64,000 nt of DNA from Sporolactobacillus terrae DSM 11697 (GCF_000648615.1 NZ_JFZC01000039.1:94486-158485); one strand, 5' to 3'; shown: positions 47,289 to 57,946, counted from the stretch's first letter. Notes: generated from the letters alone by a model not told the origin. Translations and numbers: made by a program.

Positions 47289-49439
47289 ATGACACTATCC
47301 ATTCCATTCAAACAAAAGATAAAAAAATTTGCATTGACCTATTTAACGGACTGGGGCATTGTTTTGATTGTCGGTCTTATTTTGTACGGACTGATGATTG
47401 GCAGTGTTCTGCCCAAAAATACAAATGTGAAGCTTCACGAAATCGCTACAGTTGATTTGCAATCGCCGATTGACACAGTCGATACCGAAGCGACTCAGGC
47501 CAAGAAGCAGGAAGCGATCGGATCAACACCGTCTGCTTACGCTTATAATAAAAATCTTGGCATGATTCAGGTTGAAAAAGTCGGCGACCTTTTTGATACC
47601 ATATCCGCTGTGAAAAAAGAAAATAAGATTAGTTCCGATTCTGCGCAGCAGGATGTAGATACAGCCATTGCAAGTGTCAAGACCCGCTTGGCAGACTCTT
47701 CCGACGCACATCTTTCCAATACGACGCTTATTTCATTGATCACCGCTTCCGGTAATGATCTGCAAATAGCTGAGGATATTGCGAGCACAAGCATCTATGA
47801 GGCGATGAATGACAAAGTCGGCTGGAATGATTTGGAGCGTGTCCAGAATAAAGCAGCTGCCTCGCTTCCATCATCTGTGCTTAATGATGAGATCAGACGT
47901 GCCTTAAATGAAATTTTGGATGCTTATATTACGGCTAATTACTCGTTTGACGCGAATGCAACCAAGCAAAATAAACAAGAAGCAGCACGCAATGTGGATA
48001 ACGTCGTGATTCATCAAGGCGAAGTTCTTGTAAAAAAAGGAGAACTGGTTACCAATGATATGATTCGACAGTTAAAATTAGTCGGATTAATTGACGACCA
48101 CTTTAATATTATTCCATTTGTTGGTCTGCTATTGTTTACCGGCTTCATTACGTTTGCGTTTTGGTTTGAATACAAGCGTTTTAAAGAGAAACATCCGACT
48201 TATTCCGTTAAATTCATTTATATTTATGCCATAATCTTCTCAGGTGCTGCAGCCATTTTGAAGTTATGCAGTTATCTTCGATTGACTGAGCTTTCGGGCA
48301 TTGGTTTTCTGATTCCGCTGGCGATGGCCACACTTATGATTCGCATTTTGCTTAGCGAAAGGATTGCGATTGTATCCGGAATCCTGCTTGCTATTGTGGG
48401 CAGCGTCATTTTCGGGATTAGTACAAAAGCGGCTATTTTTGATGCGCCAATGGGTATCTATTTGTTTTTCTCTTCGCTTACCGGGGCTTTAGTCCTCAAA
48501 AAAAGACAGGCACGTCCGAAAATGATTCGAAACGGTGGGCTAATTGCTCTCGTAAACGTGCTTGTTGTCTTGGCGCTGCTGATGTTTCAAAACACACCGT
48601 TTACTCCAGTCGGTACCGGACTTAGTCTCGGGTTTGCCGCATTGTCGGGGTTCCTTTCTGTAATATTAACCAATGGTCTGATGCCGCTGTTTGAAACAGG
48701 TTTCGGCATTTTATCACCAATCCGGCTGATTGAATTATCTAATCCCAATCATCCGCTGTTACGCAAAATTCTGATTGAAGCTCCAGGCACCTACCACCAT
48801 AGTGTCATGGTGGCTAATCTTGCCGAACGCGCCTGTGAGGTCATCGGTGCAAACGGATTGCTTGCTCGGGTCGCTGCATACTATCATGATGTAGGGAAAA
48901 CGAAGCGTCCGAAGTTTTTTGTAGAGAATCAAATGAGCGGTGTAAACCCGCATGATAAAATCTCTCCCCAGCTAAGCCGAACGATTATTGTTTCGCACCC
49001 GTATGACGGAGCCGACATTCTTCGTCAATATCGGATGCCGAAAGAAATTATTGATATTGCGGAGCAGCACCATGGAACGACGCTGCTTAAATACTTTTAT
49101 GTTAAAGCGCAGGAGCTTAGCGAAACACCGATTGACGAAAGTGAATTCCGTTATCCAGGACCAAAAGTACAAAGCAAAGAAGCGGCGGTTGTGGAACTGG
49201 CTGACAGTATTGAAGCTGCGGTTCGCGCCATGAAAAAACCGAATCCCGTTAAAGTGAATAACCTCGTCAAGAGTATTTTTAACGCGCGCTTGAGCGATGG
49301 TCAGTTTGATGAATGCTCGATCACACTGAAAGAATTAAAAAGCGTGGAGAAATCGATTGATGAAACACTTCGCGGTGTTTATCATTCACGTATAGAATAT
49401 CCAAAAGACCTCAAGATGAAAAAGGTGAATCCTAAATGA
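47289..49439 (+). CDS. pgpH: Cyclic di-AMP phosphodiesterase PgpH (7TM-HD)
   Basis: This 716-residue protein degrades c-di-AMP. It has one N-terminal helix, an extracellular 7TMR-HDED domain (about residues 45-270), seven helices and a cytoplasmic HD domain with YHHSVMVANLAERACEV, AYYHDVGKTKRPKFF and HGTTLLKYFY. ATG 47289 follows a G-rich site; ATG 47262 upstream would add nine unconserved residues. ybeY overlaps its stop as ATGA. Confidence 0.94.
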   Translation: MTLSIPFKQKIKKFALTYLTDWGIVLIVGLILYGLMIGSVLPKNTNVKLHEIATVDLQSPIDTVDTEATQAKKQEAIGSTPSAYAYNKNLGMIQVEKVGDLFDTISAVKKENKISSDSAQQDVDTAIASVKTRLADSSDAHLSNTTLISLITASGNDLQIAEDIASTSIYEAMNDKVGWNDLERVQNKAAASLPSSVLNDEIRRALNEILDAYITANYSFDANATKQNKQEAARNVDNVVIHQGEVLVKKGELVTNDMIRQLKLVGLIDDHFNIIPFVGLLLFTGFITFAFWFEYKRFKEKHPTYSVKFIYIYAIIFSGAAAILKLCSYLRLTELSGIGFLIPLAMATLMIRILLSERIAIVSGILLAIVGSVIFGISTKAAIFDAPMGIYLFFSSLTGALVLKKRQARPKMIRNGGLIALVNVLVVLALLMFQNTPFTPVGTGLSLGFAALSGFLSVILTNGLMPLFETGFGILSPIRLIELSNPNHPLLRKILIEAPGTYHHSVMVANLAERACEVIGANGLLARVAAYYHDVGKTKRPKFFVENQMSGVNPHDKISPQLSRTIIVSHPYDGADILRQYRMPKEIIDIAEQHHGTTLLKYFYVKAQELSETPIDESEFRYPGPKVQSKEAAVVELADSIEAAVRAMKKPNPVKVNNLVKSIFNARLSDGQFDECSITLKELKSVEKSIDETLRGVYHSRIEYPKDLKMKKVNPK

Positions 49440-49915
49440 CAATGACAATTGATATGCATGACGAAACTGGCGAAATTAACGAATCGATTCAGAAAAGCGT
49501 CATCAAACTGGTTGACTTTGCAGCAGATCAACAGCTGCATCTGGAAGGAGAAATTGAATGTTCCATCACTTTTGTGGATAATGAGCGGATCCAAGTGATT
49601 AACCGCGACTACCGCGGAATTGATCGACCGACCGACGTGATTTCCTTTGCGCTTGAAGAAATGGAGGAAGGCGAAGTGCCGATTCTTCCTGAAGCAGGGG
49701 AACCGCGTGTGCTTGGCGATATTATTATCTCGGTTGAACGTACGCATGAGCAGGCTGCCGAATACAACCACTCATTTGAGCGTGAGCTCGGGTTTTTGGT
49801 CATTCATGGGTTGTTGCATCTGCTTGGCTATGATCACCAGACTAAGGAACAAGAACAGGAAATGTTCGCTCTTCAGGAAAAGATTCTTTCCTCGTTCGGG
49901 CTTAGCAGGGACTAA
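49436..49915 (+). CDS. ybeY: Endoribonuclease YbeY (16S rRNA maturation)
   Basis: This 159-residue zinc enzyme has the signature HGLLHLLGYDH with three metal-binding His, and earlier NRDYRGIDRPTDVISFAL. YbeY acts in 16S rRNA 3' maturation and ribosome quality control and interacts with Era. ATG 49436 overlaps the pgpH stop by four bases, with AAGGTGA upstream. dgkA follows three bases after its stop. Confidence 0.95.
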   Translation: MTMTIDMHDETGEINESIQKSVIKLVDFAADQQLHLEGEIECSITFVDNERIQVINRDYRGIDRPTDVISFALEEMEEGEVPILPEAGEPRVLGDIIISVERTHEQAAEYNHSFERELGFLVIHGLLHLLGYDHQTKEQEQEMFALQEKILSSFGLSRD

Positions 49916-49918
49916 CCG

Positions 49919-50293
49919 ATGAATGGCCGTCATTTAAGGGTACATAAGCGTCTTTTTGAAAGTTTTAAGGATGCAATCAGCGGTTTTCTGCTTGCGCTTG
50001 CGCAGGAACGGAACCTAAAGATTCAGCTGGCTGCAGCGGTACTCGTCCTCTGTTTTTCATGGTCCATTCGTGTTTCGCTCATTTATCTTGTTATTATTTT
50101 CGTGTTAATTGGCGGCGTGATCAGTTTGGAGTTAATCAATACAGCCGTTGAACGTCTGGTCGATTTAGTAACCAAAGAAAACCATCCGATAGCTAAAGCA
50201 GCAAAAGATACTGCAGCGGCCGCCGTCTGGTGGTTTTCAGTAATGGCTGCCGTTATTTTTATTGTCATTGTATGTGCAACACTGTTTCATTGA
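49919..50293 (+). CDS. dgkA: Undecaprenol/diacylglycerol kinase DgkA
   Basis: This 124-residue integral membrane kinase has three helices and the family block ERNLKIQLAAAVLVL, followed by LELINTAVERLVDLV with the catalytic Glu. In Gram-positives the preferred substrate is undecaprenol. It lies between ybeY and cdd, the standard order. Confidence 0.94.
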   Translation: MNGRHLRVHKRLFESFKDAISGFLLALAQERNLKIQLAAAVLVLCFSWSIRVSLIYLVIIFVLIGGVISLELINTAVERLVDLVTKENHPIAKAAKDTAAAAVWWFSVMAAVIFIVIVCATLFH

Positions 50294-50703
<410 letters not shown>

Positions 50704-50704
<1 letters not shown>

Positions 50705-51609
50705 TGACAAAATCTTTTAAATCTGGTTTTGCTGCCATTGTTGGTCGACCAAATGTGGGAAAATCAACGTTGCTTAACCGAGTACTTGGTCAAAAAATCG
50801 CCATCATGAGCGACAAGGCACAGACAACGCGAAATAAAATTCATGGAATTTATACCACTGATTCAGAACAAGTGGTTTTTATCGATACACCGGGGATACA
50901 TAAGCCGAAGCATAAACTGGGTCAAGTAATGACATCGCTCGCCTTAGCGACGCTCAACGAAGTTGATCTTGTTCTTTTTCTGATTGATGCGGAGCAAGGC
51001 TATGGACGCGGCGACCAATTTATCATCGACTTTTTGAAAAAGACGGCAGTACCTGTTTTTTTAATCGTGAACAAGATCGATAAAGTTCATCCTAATGATT
51101 TGTTGCCGCTGATTGACCGTTATCGCAGTCTCTATTCATTTAAAGAGATCATTCCGATTTCAGCACTCCAAGGACAGAACGTAACGACACTGATGGACCA
51201 GATTGGCCGCGTGCTTCCGGAGGGACCGAAATATTATCCAAAAGACCAAATTACCGATCATCCGGAACGTTTTGTTGTGGCGGAACTCATCCGAGAGAAA
51301 ATACTGCATCTGACTCGAGATGAGGTCCCTCATGCGATTGCTGTAATTATTGATAAGATGAAAGTAGATGAAGAGCGTCAATTGACTGAAATTCAGGCAA
51401 CCATTATGGTTGAACGCAGCTCACAAAAGGGGATTATTATCGGCAGATCAGGAAGTATGTTGAAGAAGATCGGAACGCTTGCCCGAAAGGAAATTGAGGC
51501 ATTGATTGGCTCGCGCGTCTTTCTTGAACTTTGGGTTAAGGTCGACAAGAACTGGCGTGATAAGGAAGAAGAACTAAAGAATTTTGGTTATACCATTCAG
51601 GACGATTAA
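50704..51609 (+). CDS. era: GTPase Era
   Basis: This 301-residue GTPase checks 30S maturation. It shows [17 protein letters not shown] (G1), DTPGIHKPK (G3), NKIDKVHP (G4), and a C-terminal KH domain ([22 protein letters not shown]). It overlaps cdd by one base. yqzL, recO, ccpN, yqxD, dnaG and sigA follow. Confidence 0.97.
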
Positions 51610-51714
51610 ATCGTCTGCTTGTTGAGAAAACAAATTGACAATCATTTCTTCACATGTTTCTTCATTTTTCGCAGACTCTATAGACGAGGAGAATGAATGG
51701 GAAGGATGAGAAAT

Positions 51715-51858
51715 ATGTTGGATCTCACTTGGAAGCTCTTTATGTTAACGGGCAACATTGGCCCCTACCTTTTGCTGAAAGAAATTGAAGACAAAGAAGA
51801 GGAACAAAATCAGCAGAACAGCGAGATGATTGAACTAAAAGAACACACCGGTGCGTGA
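51715..51858 (+). CDS. yqzL: Small YqzL-family protein
   Basis: This 47-residue protein, the same length as B. subtilis YqzL, reads MLDLTWKLFMLTGNIGPYLL at the start and then has an acidic, Gln-rich helix. Its position between era and recO also matches. Function is unknown. AAGGA lies eight bases upstream of ATG 51715; in-frame ATGs at 51706 and 51697 are less well placed. It is too short for many gene finders. Confidence 0.88.
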   Translation: MLDLTWKLFMLTGNIGPYLLLKEIEDKEEEQNQQNSEMIELKEHTGA

Positions 51859-51889
51859 TCGGCAGTGATTCGAAAGGCGGGTGATCGTG

Positions 51890-52645
51890 ATGATGGTGAA
51901 AGCAGAAGGCATTATCATTCGGACAACCGACTATGGAGAAACAAATAAAATTGTGACTTTGTATACGAAGGAATTCGGCAAAATTGGGCTAATGGCGAGA
52001 GGAGCCAAAAAACCAAAAAGCGAACTATCCGCGATCAGCCATGTATTGTTTTACGGCCTCTGTCTGTTTCGTAAAGGCAGAGGCCTTGGTGTGTTGTACC
52101 AGGCAGAAAGCTTGAATCCATTCCGAAGAATCATTGAAAACATTGAAATTACTGGATATGCTGCTTTAATTGTTGAATTGACCGATCGATTGACTGAAGA
52201 CGGTCTTCCGTCTCAAGCGATTTACCGTTTGCTTAAAGATACGCTGCTGCTTATGGAAAAAGGAAAGGATCCTGCGATCATGTCGGCTATTTTTGCAATG
52301 AAAATGCTGCCGCAAGCAGGCATTGATCCTGAATTAACGCATTGTGTTCGATGCGGAAAACAGAAAAGCAGATACCGCTTTTCGATTGTCGAAGGCGGTT
52401 TTTTGTGCGACGAATGTGCCCTGTTTGATCGATATGCGATTGAAATGGGCGGTGCGGTGCAGAAACTGTTGCCCATTATGCGGCATGTACCGCTCGAACG
52501 GCTGGGAAAAGTATCTTTAAAAGCAAAAACTATTGGAATGATTGAAACAATAATATATGCTTATTATGAGCAGAATGCGGGCATCAAACTGCGTTCAAGA
52601 AAATTTATCGAGCAATTGTCCAAATTCCGAACACGCGATCCGTGA
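51890..52645 (+). CDS. recO: DNA repair protein RecO
   Basis: This 251-residue protein loads RecA with RecR and anneals ssDNA. The N-terminal OB fold has GIIIRTTDYGETNKIVTLYT and GLMARGAKKPKS; a C4 zinc motif (CVRCGKQ and CDEC) lies near residues 150-175. Start is uncertain among ATG 51890, ATG 51893 and GTG 51881; the extended ribosome site AAAGGCGGGTGATC suits 51890. glyQ and glyS, which follow recO in B. subtilis, are absent. Confidence 0.93.
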   Translation: MMVKAEGIIIRTTDYGETNKIVTLYTKEFGKIGLMARGAKKPKSELSAISHVLFYGLCLFRKGRGLGVLYQAESLNPFRRIIENIEITGYAALIVELTDRLTEDGLPSQAIYRLLKDTLLLMEKGKDPAIMSAIFAMKMLPQAGIDPELTHCVRCGKQKSRYRFSIVEGGFLCDECALFDRYAIEMGGAVQKLLPIMRHVPLERLGKVSLKAKTIGMIETIIYAYYEQNAGIKLRSRKFIEQLSKFRTRDP

Positions 52646-52693
52646 GTCGTAATTCGGACAAAGGTTCGAAGAGCTTTGTTGGGGGGAAACGAT

Positions 52694-53317
52694 TTGGAGC
52701 TGAATGAACGCCAGCATAAAATTATTGAAATCGTTAGAGAACAAGCGCCGATTACCGGAGAACAAATCGCCGAACACTTAAATGTAACCCGTGCGACACT
52801 GCGGCCGGATCTATCCATTTTGACCATGTCCGGGTTTCTAGAAGCACGTCCAAGAGTGGGGTATTTCTACACTGGACAAACCTCAGAAACACTTCTGAAT
52901 GAAGAAATCAGAAAACTGACCGTGGGTGACTTTCAATCAGTGCCTATTGTGATCTCAGAGGCAGCGTCCGCTTATCAAGCGGTTTGCGAAATGTTTGTTG
53001 AAGATGTCGGCTCATTATTCGTCATTGATGAGAAGGGATTGCTTGCCGGGGTCTTATCGCGTAAGGATCTTTTGCGCACGGCAATCGGGTCACAGGATAT
53101 GAATCAGGTACCAGTCAGTGTGATTATGTCGCGCATGCCTAATATCGCTTATTGCAGACAAAATGATACCGTTGTTGATGTTGCAGATTTGTTGATCACT
53201 AAAGAAGTCGATTCGGTTCCGGTCGTTCATACAAAAGGACAGGGTTTTGAGGTTGTTGGGCGAATGACGAAGACAAATATAACGAAAGCATTCGTTTCCC
53301 TAGGCAAACGAAAATAA
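52694..53317 (+). CDS. ccpN: Gluconeogenesis repressor CcpN (CBS-HTH)
   Basis: This 207-residue repressor has an N-terminal HTH (GEQIAEHLNVTRATLRPDLSILTMSGFL) and two CBS domains. In B. subtilis CcpN represses gapB, pckA and the sRNA gene sr1 on glucose. TTG 52694 follows GGGGGG seven to eight bases upstream; an earlier TTG at 52676 overlaps that site. The partner gene yqfL is missing: yqxD comes next. Confidence 0.93.
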   Translation: MELNERQHKIIEIVREQAPITGEQIAEHLNVTRATLRPDLSILTMSGFLEARPRVGYFYTGQTSETLLNEEIRKLTVGDFQSVPIVISEAASAYQAVCEMFVEDVGSLFVIDEKGLLAGVLSRKDLLRTAIGSQDMNQVPVSVIMSRMPNIAYCRQNDTVVDVADLLITKEVDSVPVVHTKGQGFEVVGRMTKTNITKAFVSLGKRK

Positions 53318-53462
53318 TCAGCCATTATGGGCAAACAAAATCATTAATACTGTCTTAATTTGCAAAATTAGTTTATAATAAGTATTTGTGTTCACTGCAT
53401 CATTCGACAAAAAATGACAATATTAAAATAATAAAAACATAAATTTACATGCAGGATTTTTT

Positions 53463-53939
53463 ATGGGGAGTAGAGAACCCTTAACTATGAAGAGAAAAAA
53501 TACCTTATTTGTCGATGCAGATGCTTGCCCTGTGAAAGAGGAAATCCTGGCGATTGCGCGATCTTATGATTTTGAACCGGTTTTTGTCGCCTCCTATGCG
53601 AGCTATTCAGCGGATCGTGAAGGAAAATGGGTGTTTGTCGACCAGCGAAAGGAAGCGGCAGATCTGTACATTGTCAATCACGCGCATCCCTGCGACATTG
53701 TCGTCACTCAAGATATTGGACTGGCAGGGCTGCTCACAAATCGTCATGTTTACGTCTTGACGATCCGCGGTCAGATTGTCAGTGAACAGAATGTCGATAT
53801 GCTGCTTAGTCGTCGTTATCAAGCCTATCGTGCCTTAAATGCTGGTGAACGCATCAAAGGTCCGAAGCCGTTTACACGTCAGCATCGAAAAAACTTTTCT
53901 GATGCTTTGATAAATTTGTTATGCCGGTTCGATCATTAG
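53463..53939 (+). CDS. yqxD: DUF188 / YaiI-YqxD family protein
   Basis: This 158-residue protein has the DUF188 blocks LFVDADACPVKEEI, DIVVTQDIGLAGLL and GPKPFTRQHRKNF. Family function is unknown; the fold resembles PIN/NYN nucleases and the conserved Asp residues could bind metal. ATG 53463 has AGGA six bases upstream; ATG 53487 gives the more usual N-terminus but a weak site, so the start is unsettled. It leads into dnaG and sigA. Confidence 0.88.
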   Translation: MGSREPLTMKRKNTLFVDADACPVKEEILAIARSYDFEPVFVASYASYSADREGKWVFVDQRKEAADLYIVNHAHPCDIVVTQDIGLAGLLTNRHVYVLTIRGQIVSEQNVDMLLSRRYQAYRALNAGERIKGPKPFTRQHRKNFSDALINLLCRFDH

Positions 53940-53962
53940 GATATAAATAAGTAAGAATACTG

Positions 53963-55789
53963 GTGGTGCATGGCTATTTGCAACTTCAGGATCAAGTTAT
54001 CGAAGAAATAAGGAAGTCCCTGGATATTGTTGATGTAATCGGCAACTATGTGCAATTAAAAAAACAGGGCAAAAATTATATCGGTTTGTGTCCATTTCAT
54101 TCGGAACGTACGCCGTCATTTTCAGTATCCCCGGATAAGCAGTTGTATCACTGTTTTGGCTGTGGTGCAGGCGGCAATTTATTTACGTTCATGATGGAGA
54201 TCGAAGGCATGACTTTCACGGAAGCCGCTCAATCTCTGGCAGATCGTGCACATATTGATTTAGGGCCTTCTGTGTCCAAAAAGAATGCGTTCCGCAATCC
54301 CAACGATCAGAAGAAAAAGCAAACCATTGAGGGATTGGAATTATTAACAAAATTTTATCATTATTTGCTGACAACTGCAAAATATGGTGCGCCCGGTATG
54401 CGCTATCTTGAAGAACGGGAATTTAATCAAGAAATGATTGAACGTTTCCGAATCGGGTACGCTGTTGATCGTTGGGATACGGTCACACATTTGCTGCAAA
54501 AACGAAACATGAATCTGCAGTATATGGCAGACGCGGGGATCATTGCACAGCGCGGTTTTGACAATAAGTATTTTGATCGGTTTAGAAACCGAATCATTTT
54601 TCCTATCTTTAATATGCGCGGTCAACCGGTTGCCTTTGGTGGGCGAACGTTGGGCGATGCCAAGCCGAAGTATTTGAACTCGCCGGAGTCGGATGTTTTT
54701 CATAAAGGCAGCATCCTCTATGGGTTTCATTTGGCACGACCGGAAATTCGCAAAAGGAGTCAGGCCGTGCTGCTTGAAGGTTATGTTGATGTGGTGCGTG
54801 CGCATCAAGCGGGAGTAACCTGCAGCGTTGCTTCAATGGGGACCTCGCTGACGGAGGCACAAGCTGCCGCATTAAAGCGGATCGCCGATACAATTATTAT
54901 TTGTTATGACTCCGATACGGCTGGAATTGAAGCGAGTTTCAGGGCAGCTGAAATGCTTCAAGGAGACGGTAAGGTCATCAAGATTGCAAAAATGCCGGAA
55001 GGACTCGACCCCGATGACTACATTCGCAAGTTTGGCGGTGAACGATTTAAGAGTGATGTAATAGGGGCTAGTCAAACATTGATGACATTCAAGATGAATT
55101 ATCTCCGGAGAAAAAGGAATCTGAGTGATGAAGGAGATCGGCTCCTCTACATTGAAGATGTATTGAGAGAACTGACTGCCCAAAGGCGAGCAGTTGAACG
55201 GGATCACTACCTTAGATTACTTTCGGAGGAATTTTCAATTTCCATGGACTCCTTGAGAAAGCAGCTGCAGCAAATGACGGTTAAGGTGCAAAGGCGTGAC
55301 AAGAAAAGAATGCGTGTAGCACCACTTGTCTCAAGCAATCGCATTCCTCCTGCATACGAAATGGCAGAGCGACGACTGCTCGCAAGAATGATGAGAAGCA
55401 GAGAGGTTTCCGATCGCGTGAGAGACTCATTGGGCGGTTCGTTTACCAGTGAGATCCATCAGGCATTAGCCGCCTATCTTTATGCATACTATGAACAAGA
55501 AAATCCACCAGATGAAGGACTTTTTCTTCAGAAACTTGACGACCCGGCGTTGCAGCGCAAGGTCACGGAATTATCATTAATGCCGATGAGCGACCAGGTG
55601 GATGAGCAGGAAATTGGCGATTGCATCAATCAAGTCATCAAACACGCAAAAGCGTCGTTAATTGCGGAAAAGGAGCGCCAGCGAAAAGAAGCCGAGCAAG
55701 GCGGTAATTACGAGCAGGCTGCGCGGCTTTTGTCCGAAATAATCGACGCGAAGAAAAGGCTGAGTCAGGTTCAGACTGAGCATGATTAG
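53963..55789 (+). CDS. dnaG: DNA primase
   Basis: This 608-residue primase makes RNA primers at the fork. The CHC2 zinc domain is CPFHSERTPSFSVSPDKQLYHCFGCG-like (His/Cys ligands), the TOPRIM core has VLLEGYVDVVRAHQAG and IICYDSDTAGIEAS, and a DnaB-interacting C-terminal domain follows. The GTG at 53963 (or the adjacent GTG at 53966) is the only start near the conserved region, with a weak ribosome site. sigA starts 21 bases after its stop. Confidence 0.96.
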   Translation: MVHGYLQLQDQVIEEIRKSLDIVDVIGNYVQLKKQGKNYIGLCPFHSERTPSFSVSPDKQLYHCFGCGAGGNLFTFMMEIEGMTFTEAAQSLADRAHIDLGPSVSKKNAFRNPNDQKKKQTIEGLELLTKFYHYLLTTAKYGAPGMRYLEEREFNQEMIERFRIGYAVDRWDTVTHLLQKRNMNLQYMADAGIIAQRGFDNKYFDRFRNRIIFPIFNMRGQPVAFGGRTLGDAKPKYLNSPESDVFHKGSILYGFHLARPEIRKRSQAVLLEGYVDVVRAHQAGVTCSVASMGTSLTEAQAAALKRIADTIIICYDSDTAGIEASFRAAEMLQGDGKVIKIAKMPEGLDPDDYIRKFGGERFKSDVIGASQTLMTFKMNYLRRKRNLSDEGDRLLYIEDVLRELTAQRRAVERDHYLRLLSEEFSISMDSLRKQLQQMTVKVQRRDKKRMRVAPLVSSNRIPPAYEMAERRLLARMMRSREVSDRVRDSLGGSFTSEIHQALAAYLYAYYEQENPPDEGLFLQKLDDPALQRKVTELSLMPMSDQVDEQEIGDCINQVIKHAKASLIAEKERQRKEAEQGGNYEQAARLLSEIIDAKKRLSQVQTEHD

Positions 55790-55810
55790 TTATTAGAAGG
55801 AGGGGGTCAA

Positions 55811-56917
55811 ATGGCTGGAAAAGTCAGCAAGACGGATCAGGAAGTAACGGTAGAACAAGAAAAAGAACATTTGCTCGAACTCGGGAAAAAACGGGGTTCG
55901 CTCACCTACCAGGAAATTTCAAACCGGCTTGCACCATTTGATCAGGAATCGGAACAGATGGATGAATTCTACGAAACGCTTGCCGATCAAGGCGTAAACG
56001 TTACGGATGAATCCGACAGACCTGATTCCGATGATAAACATAAAGAAGAGGAATTCGATCTTAACGATCTGAGCGTTCCTCCAGGTGTCAAAATTAACGA
56101 TCCTGTTCGCATGTATCTTAAAGAAATCGGACGAGTAGATCTCTTGTCGGCAGACGAGGAAATCTCACTGGCGAAACGCATTAATGATGGTGATGAAAGT
56201 GCAAAGCGGAGACTCGCTGAAGCAAACCTCCGACTTGTCGTAAGTATTGCAAAACGTTATGTCGGACGCGGCATGTTGTTCCTTGATTTAATACAAGAAG
56301 GAAATATGGGTCTTATGAAGGCCGTTGAAAAATTTGACTATACCAAAGGGTTTAAGTTCAGTACGTATGCAACTTGGTGGATTCGTCAGGCAATTACCCG
56401 AGCAATCGCCGATCAGGCACGTACAATTCGTATCCCGGTTCACATGGTCGAAACCATCAACAAACTGATTCGTGTGCAGCGTCAGCAGCTTCAAGACCTT
56501 GGTCGCGAACCGACACCGGAAGAAATTGGTAAAGAGATGGAACTGCCGCCGGAAAAAGTACGGGAAATCTTGAAAATTGCGCAAGAGCCTGTTTCTCTTG
56601 AAACACCGATTGGTGAAGAAGATGATTCGCATCTTGGTGACTTTATTGAAGATCAGGATGCAAAAGCACCTTCTGATGCAGCAGCTTATGAATTATTAAA
56701 GGAACAGCTTGAAGATGTGCTTGATACACTAACGGATCGCGAAGAGAACGTTCTGCGTTTGCGTTTCGGTCTTGATGACGGGAGAACGCGGACATTGGAA
56801 GAAGTCGGCAAAGTATTTGGTGTGACACGCGAACGTATCCGCCAAATTGAAGCGAAAGCATTGCGGAAACTTCGTCATCCAAGCAGAAGCAAACAACTAA
56901 AAGATTTTCTCGACTAA
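55811..56917 (+). CDS. sigA: RNA polymerase primary sigma factor SigA
   Basis: This 368-residue housekeeping sigma factor has region 1.2 ([21 protein letters not shown]), region 2 ([24 protein letters not shown]), region 3 and region 4.2 ([30 protein letters not shown]). The acidic region 1.1 is short, as in Bacillus. AGGAGGGGG lies before the ATG. A strong terminator ends the dnaG-sigA unit. Confidence 0.98.
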   Translation: MAGKVSKTDQEVTVEQEKEHLLELGKKRGSLTYQEISNRLAPFDQESEQMDEFYETLADQGVNVTDESDRPDSDDKHKEEEFDLNDLSVPPGVKINDPVRMYLKEIGRVDLLSADEEISLAKRINDGDESAKRRLAEANLRLVVSIAKRYVGRGMLFLDLIQEGNMGLMKAVEKFDYTKGFKFSTYATWWIRQAITRAIADQARTIRIPVHMVETINKLIRVQRQQLQDLGREPTPEEIGKEMELPPEKVREILKIAQEPVSLETPIGEEDDSHLGDFIEDQDAKAPSDAAAYELLKEQLEDVLDTLTDREENVLRLRFGLDDGRTRTLEEVGKVFGVTRERIRQIEAKALRKLRHPSRSKQLKDFLD

Positions 56918-56930
56918 GCCTTTCACGGCC

Positions 56931-56956
56931 GCTCCCAATGGGGAGCTTTTTTTTTT
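56931..56956 (+). terminator. Intrinsic terminator after sigA
   Basis: GCTCCC and GGGAGC form the stem with an AATG loop and ten Ts. Confidence 0.92.
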
Positions 56957-57096
56957 ACATGAAGCCTCTGTGTTTCGGCTAGTGTTCGATTACTGTTTAT
57001 TTTAATTAGATTGTTTGCCGGATGCAAATCGAAACATGGACAAAAAAGTAAGGTCAAGGAGGAGAATACACCTTATTCCTCTATTCTAATCGATGT

Positions 57097-57110
57097 TGTA
57101 AACGTTATCA
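57097..57110. promoter_or_regulatory. cre-like catabolite-response element before trmK
   Basis: TGTAAACGTTATCA matches the CcpA site consensus TGWAANCGNTNWCA at every defined position. It lies 27 bases upstream of a possible -35 box for trmK. No other gene is seen in 56957-57205. Confidence 0.55.
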
Positions 57111-57136
57111 ATTGTTATTTTGAAAATTTAACTGTT

Positions 57137-57165
57137 TTGGGATTTTGATGCGTTTGTGATACCAT
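57137..57165 (+). promoter_or_regulatory. Candidate promoter for trmK
   Basis: TTGGGA (57137-57142), a 17-base spacer and TACCAT (57160-57165), about 40 bases before the trmK start. Confidence 0.45.
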
Positions 57166-57205
57166 AACAGTGGCAAATCGAAAGTTTGAACGAAGGATTG
57201 TGAGC

Positions 57206-57946
57206 ATGGAAAAAATACATTTATCTCCTCGATTGGATTGTGTTCTTCATTTTGTTCCTAAAGTTGAATGCTTGGCGGACATTGGTTCGGACCATGCCCA
57301 TCTGCCTTGCCGGGCGGTACAAATCGGCAGAGCTGATTCAGCGATAGCGGGAGAGGTTCGGCCAGGTCCGTTGTATCAATCGACGTTAAATGTCACAAAA
57401 CAAGGCCTTCGAGACCGAATTGATGTGAGACTTGGCGACGGACTGGATGTACTCCGGGAGCAAGGAGAAGCGAGTGCAATCGTCATTGCCGGTATGGGCG
57501 GCGAATTGATTGCCGATATATTAGAACGCGGCAAGAACAAAATTGGTAAGAAAACGGTACTTATCTTGCAACCGAATAGTCGCGAACCACGTGTCAGGCG
57601 CTGGCTGGTTTATAATGGCTGGACGATTTCTGATGAAGCAATTGTCAATGAAGGGCATCATGTCTATGAAGTGATTCAGGCGAGTCAAGGCAGCAAACCG
57701 AGACTATTATCAGAGCCGGAACTGATGATGGGTCCGGTGCTCTCATCAAAACAAGATCCATTATTCATCAAAAAATGGAAAAACAGGGAACGCAGACTTA
57801 GCAGCATCCTGACGGCACTTCAGAATACAGGGCAATCCGAAGAGGTACTGAAAAAAATAGAAGCAAATCAAAAAGAACTGCAATGGATTCGTTCCTATTT
57901 CGAAAACAAAGGAGCGCAGGAAGAAAGGAAGCGAACGGCTTGGTAA
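57206..57946 (+). CDS. trmK: tRNA m1A22 methyltransferase TrmK (YqfN)
   Basis: This 246-residue enzyme methylates A22 in bacterial tRNAs. The Rossmann SAM domain has ADIGSDHAHLPC, VRLGDGLDVL and IAGMGGELIADILE, and a coiled-coil C-terminal part binds tRNA. ATG 57206 aligns with the family start; GTG 57170 upstream is not conserved. It overlaps the Nif3-family gene by seven bases, the same order as yqfN-yqfO. Confidence 0.94.
   Translation: MEKIHLSPRLDCVLHFVPKVECLADIGSDHAHLPCRAVQIGRADSAIAGEVRPGPLYQSTLNVTKQGLRDRIDVRLGDGLDVLREQGEASAIVIAGMGGELIADILERGKNKIGKKTVLILQPNSREPRVRRWLVYNGWTISDEAIVNEGHHVYEVIQASQGSKPRLLSEPELMMGPVLSSKQDPLFIKKWKNRERRLSSILTALQNTGQSEEVLKKIEANQKELQWIRSYFENKGAQEERKRTAW

Noticed and set aside
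51595..51625. Small inverted repeat at the end of era as a terminator
   Set aside because: GACGAT/ATCGTC has no T-run and the downstream genes are co-directional and close.
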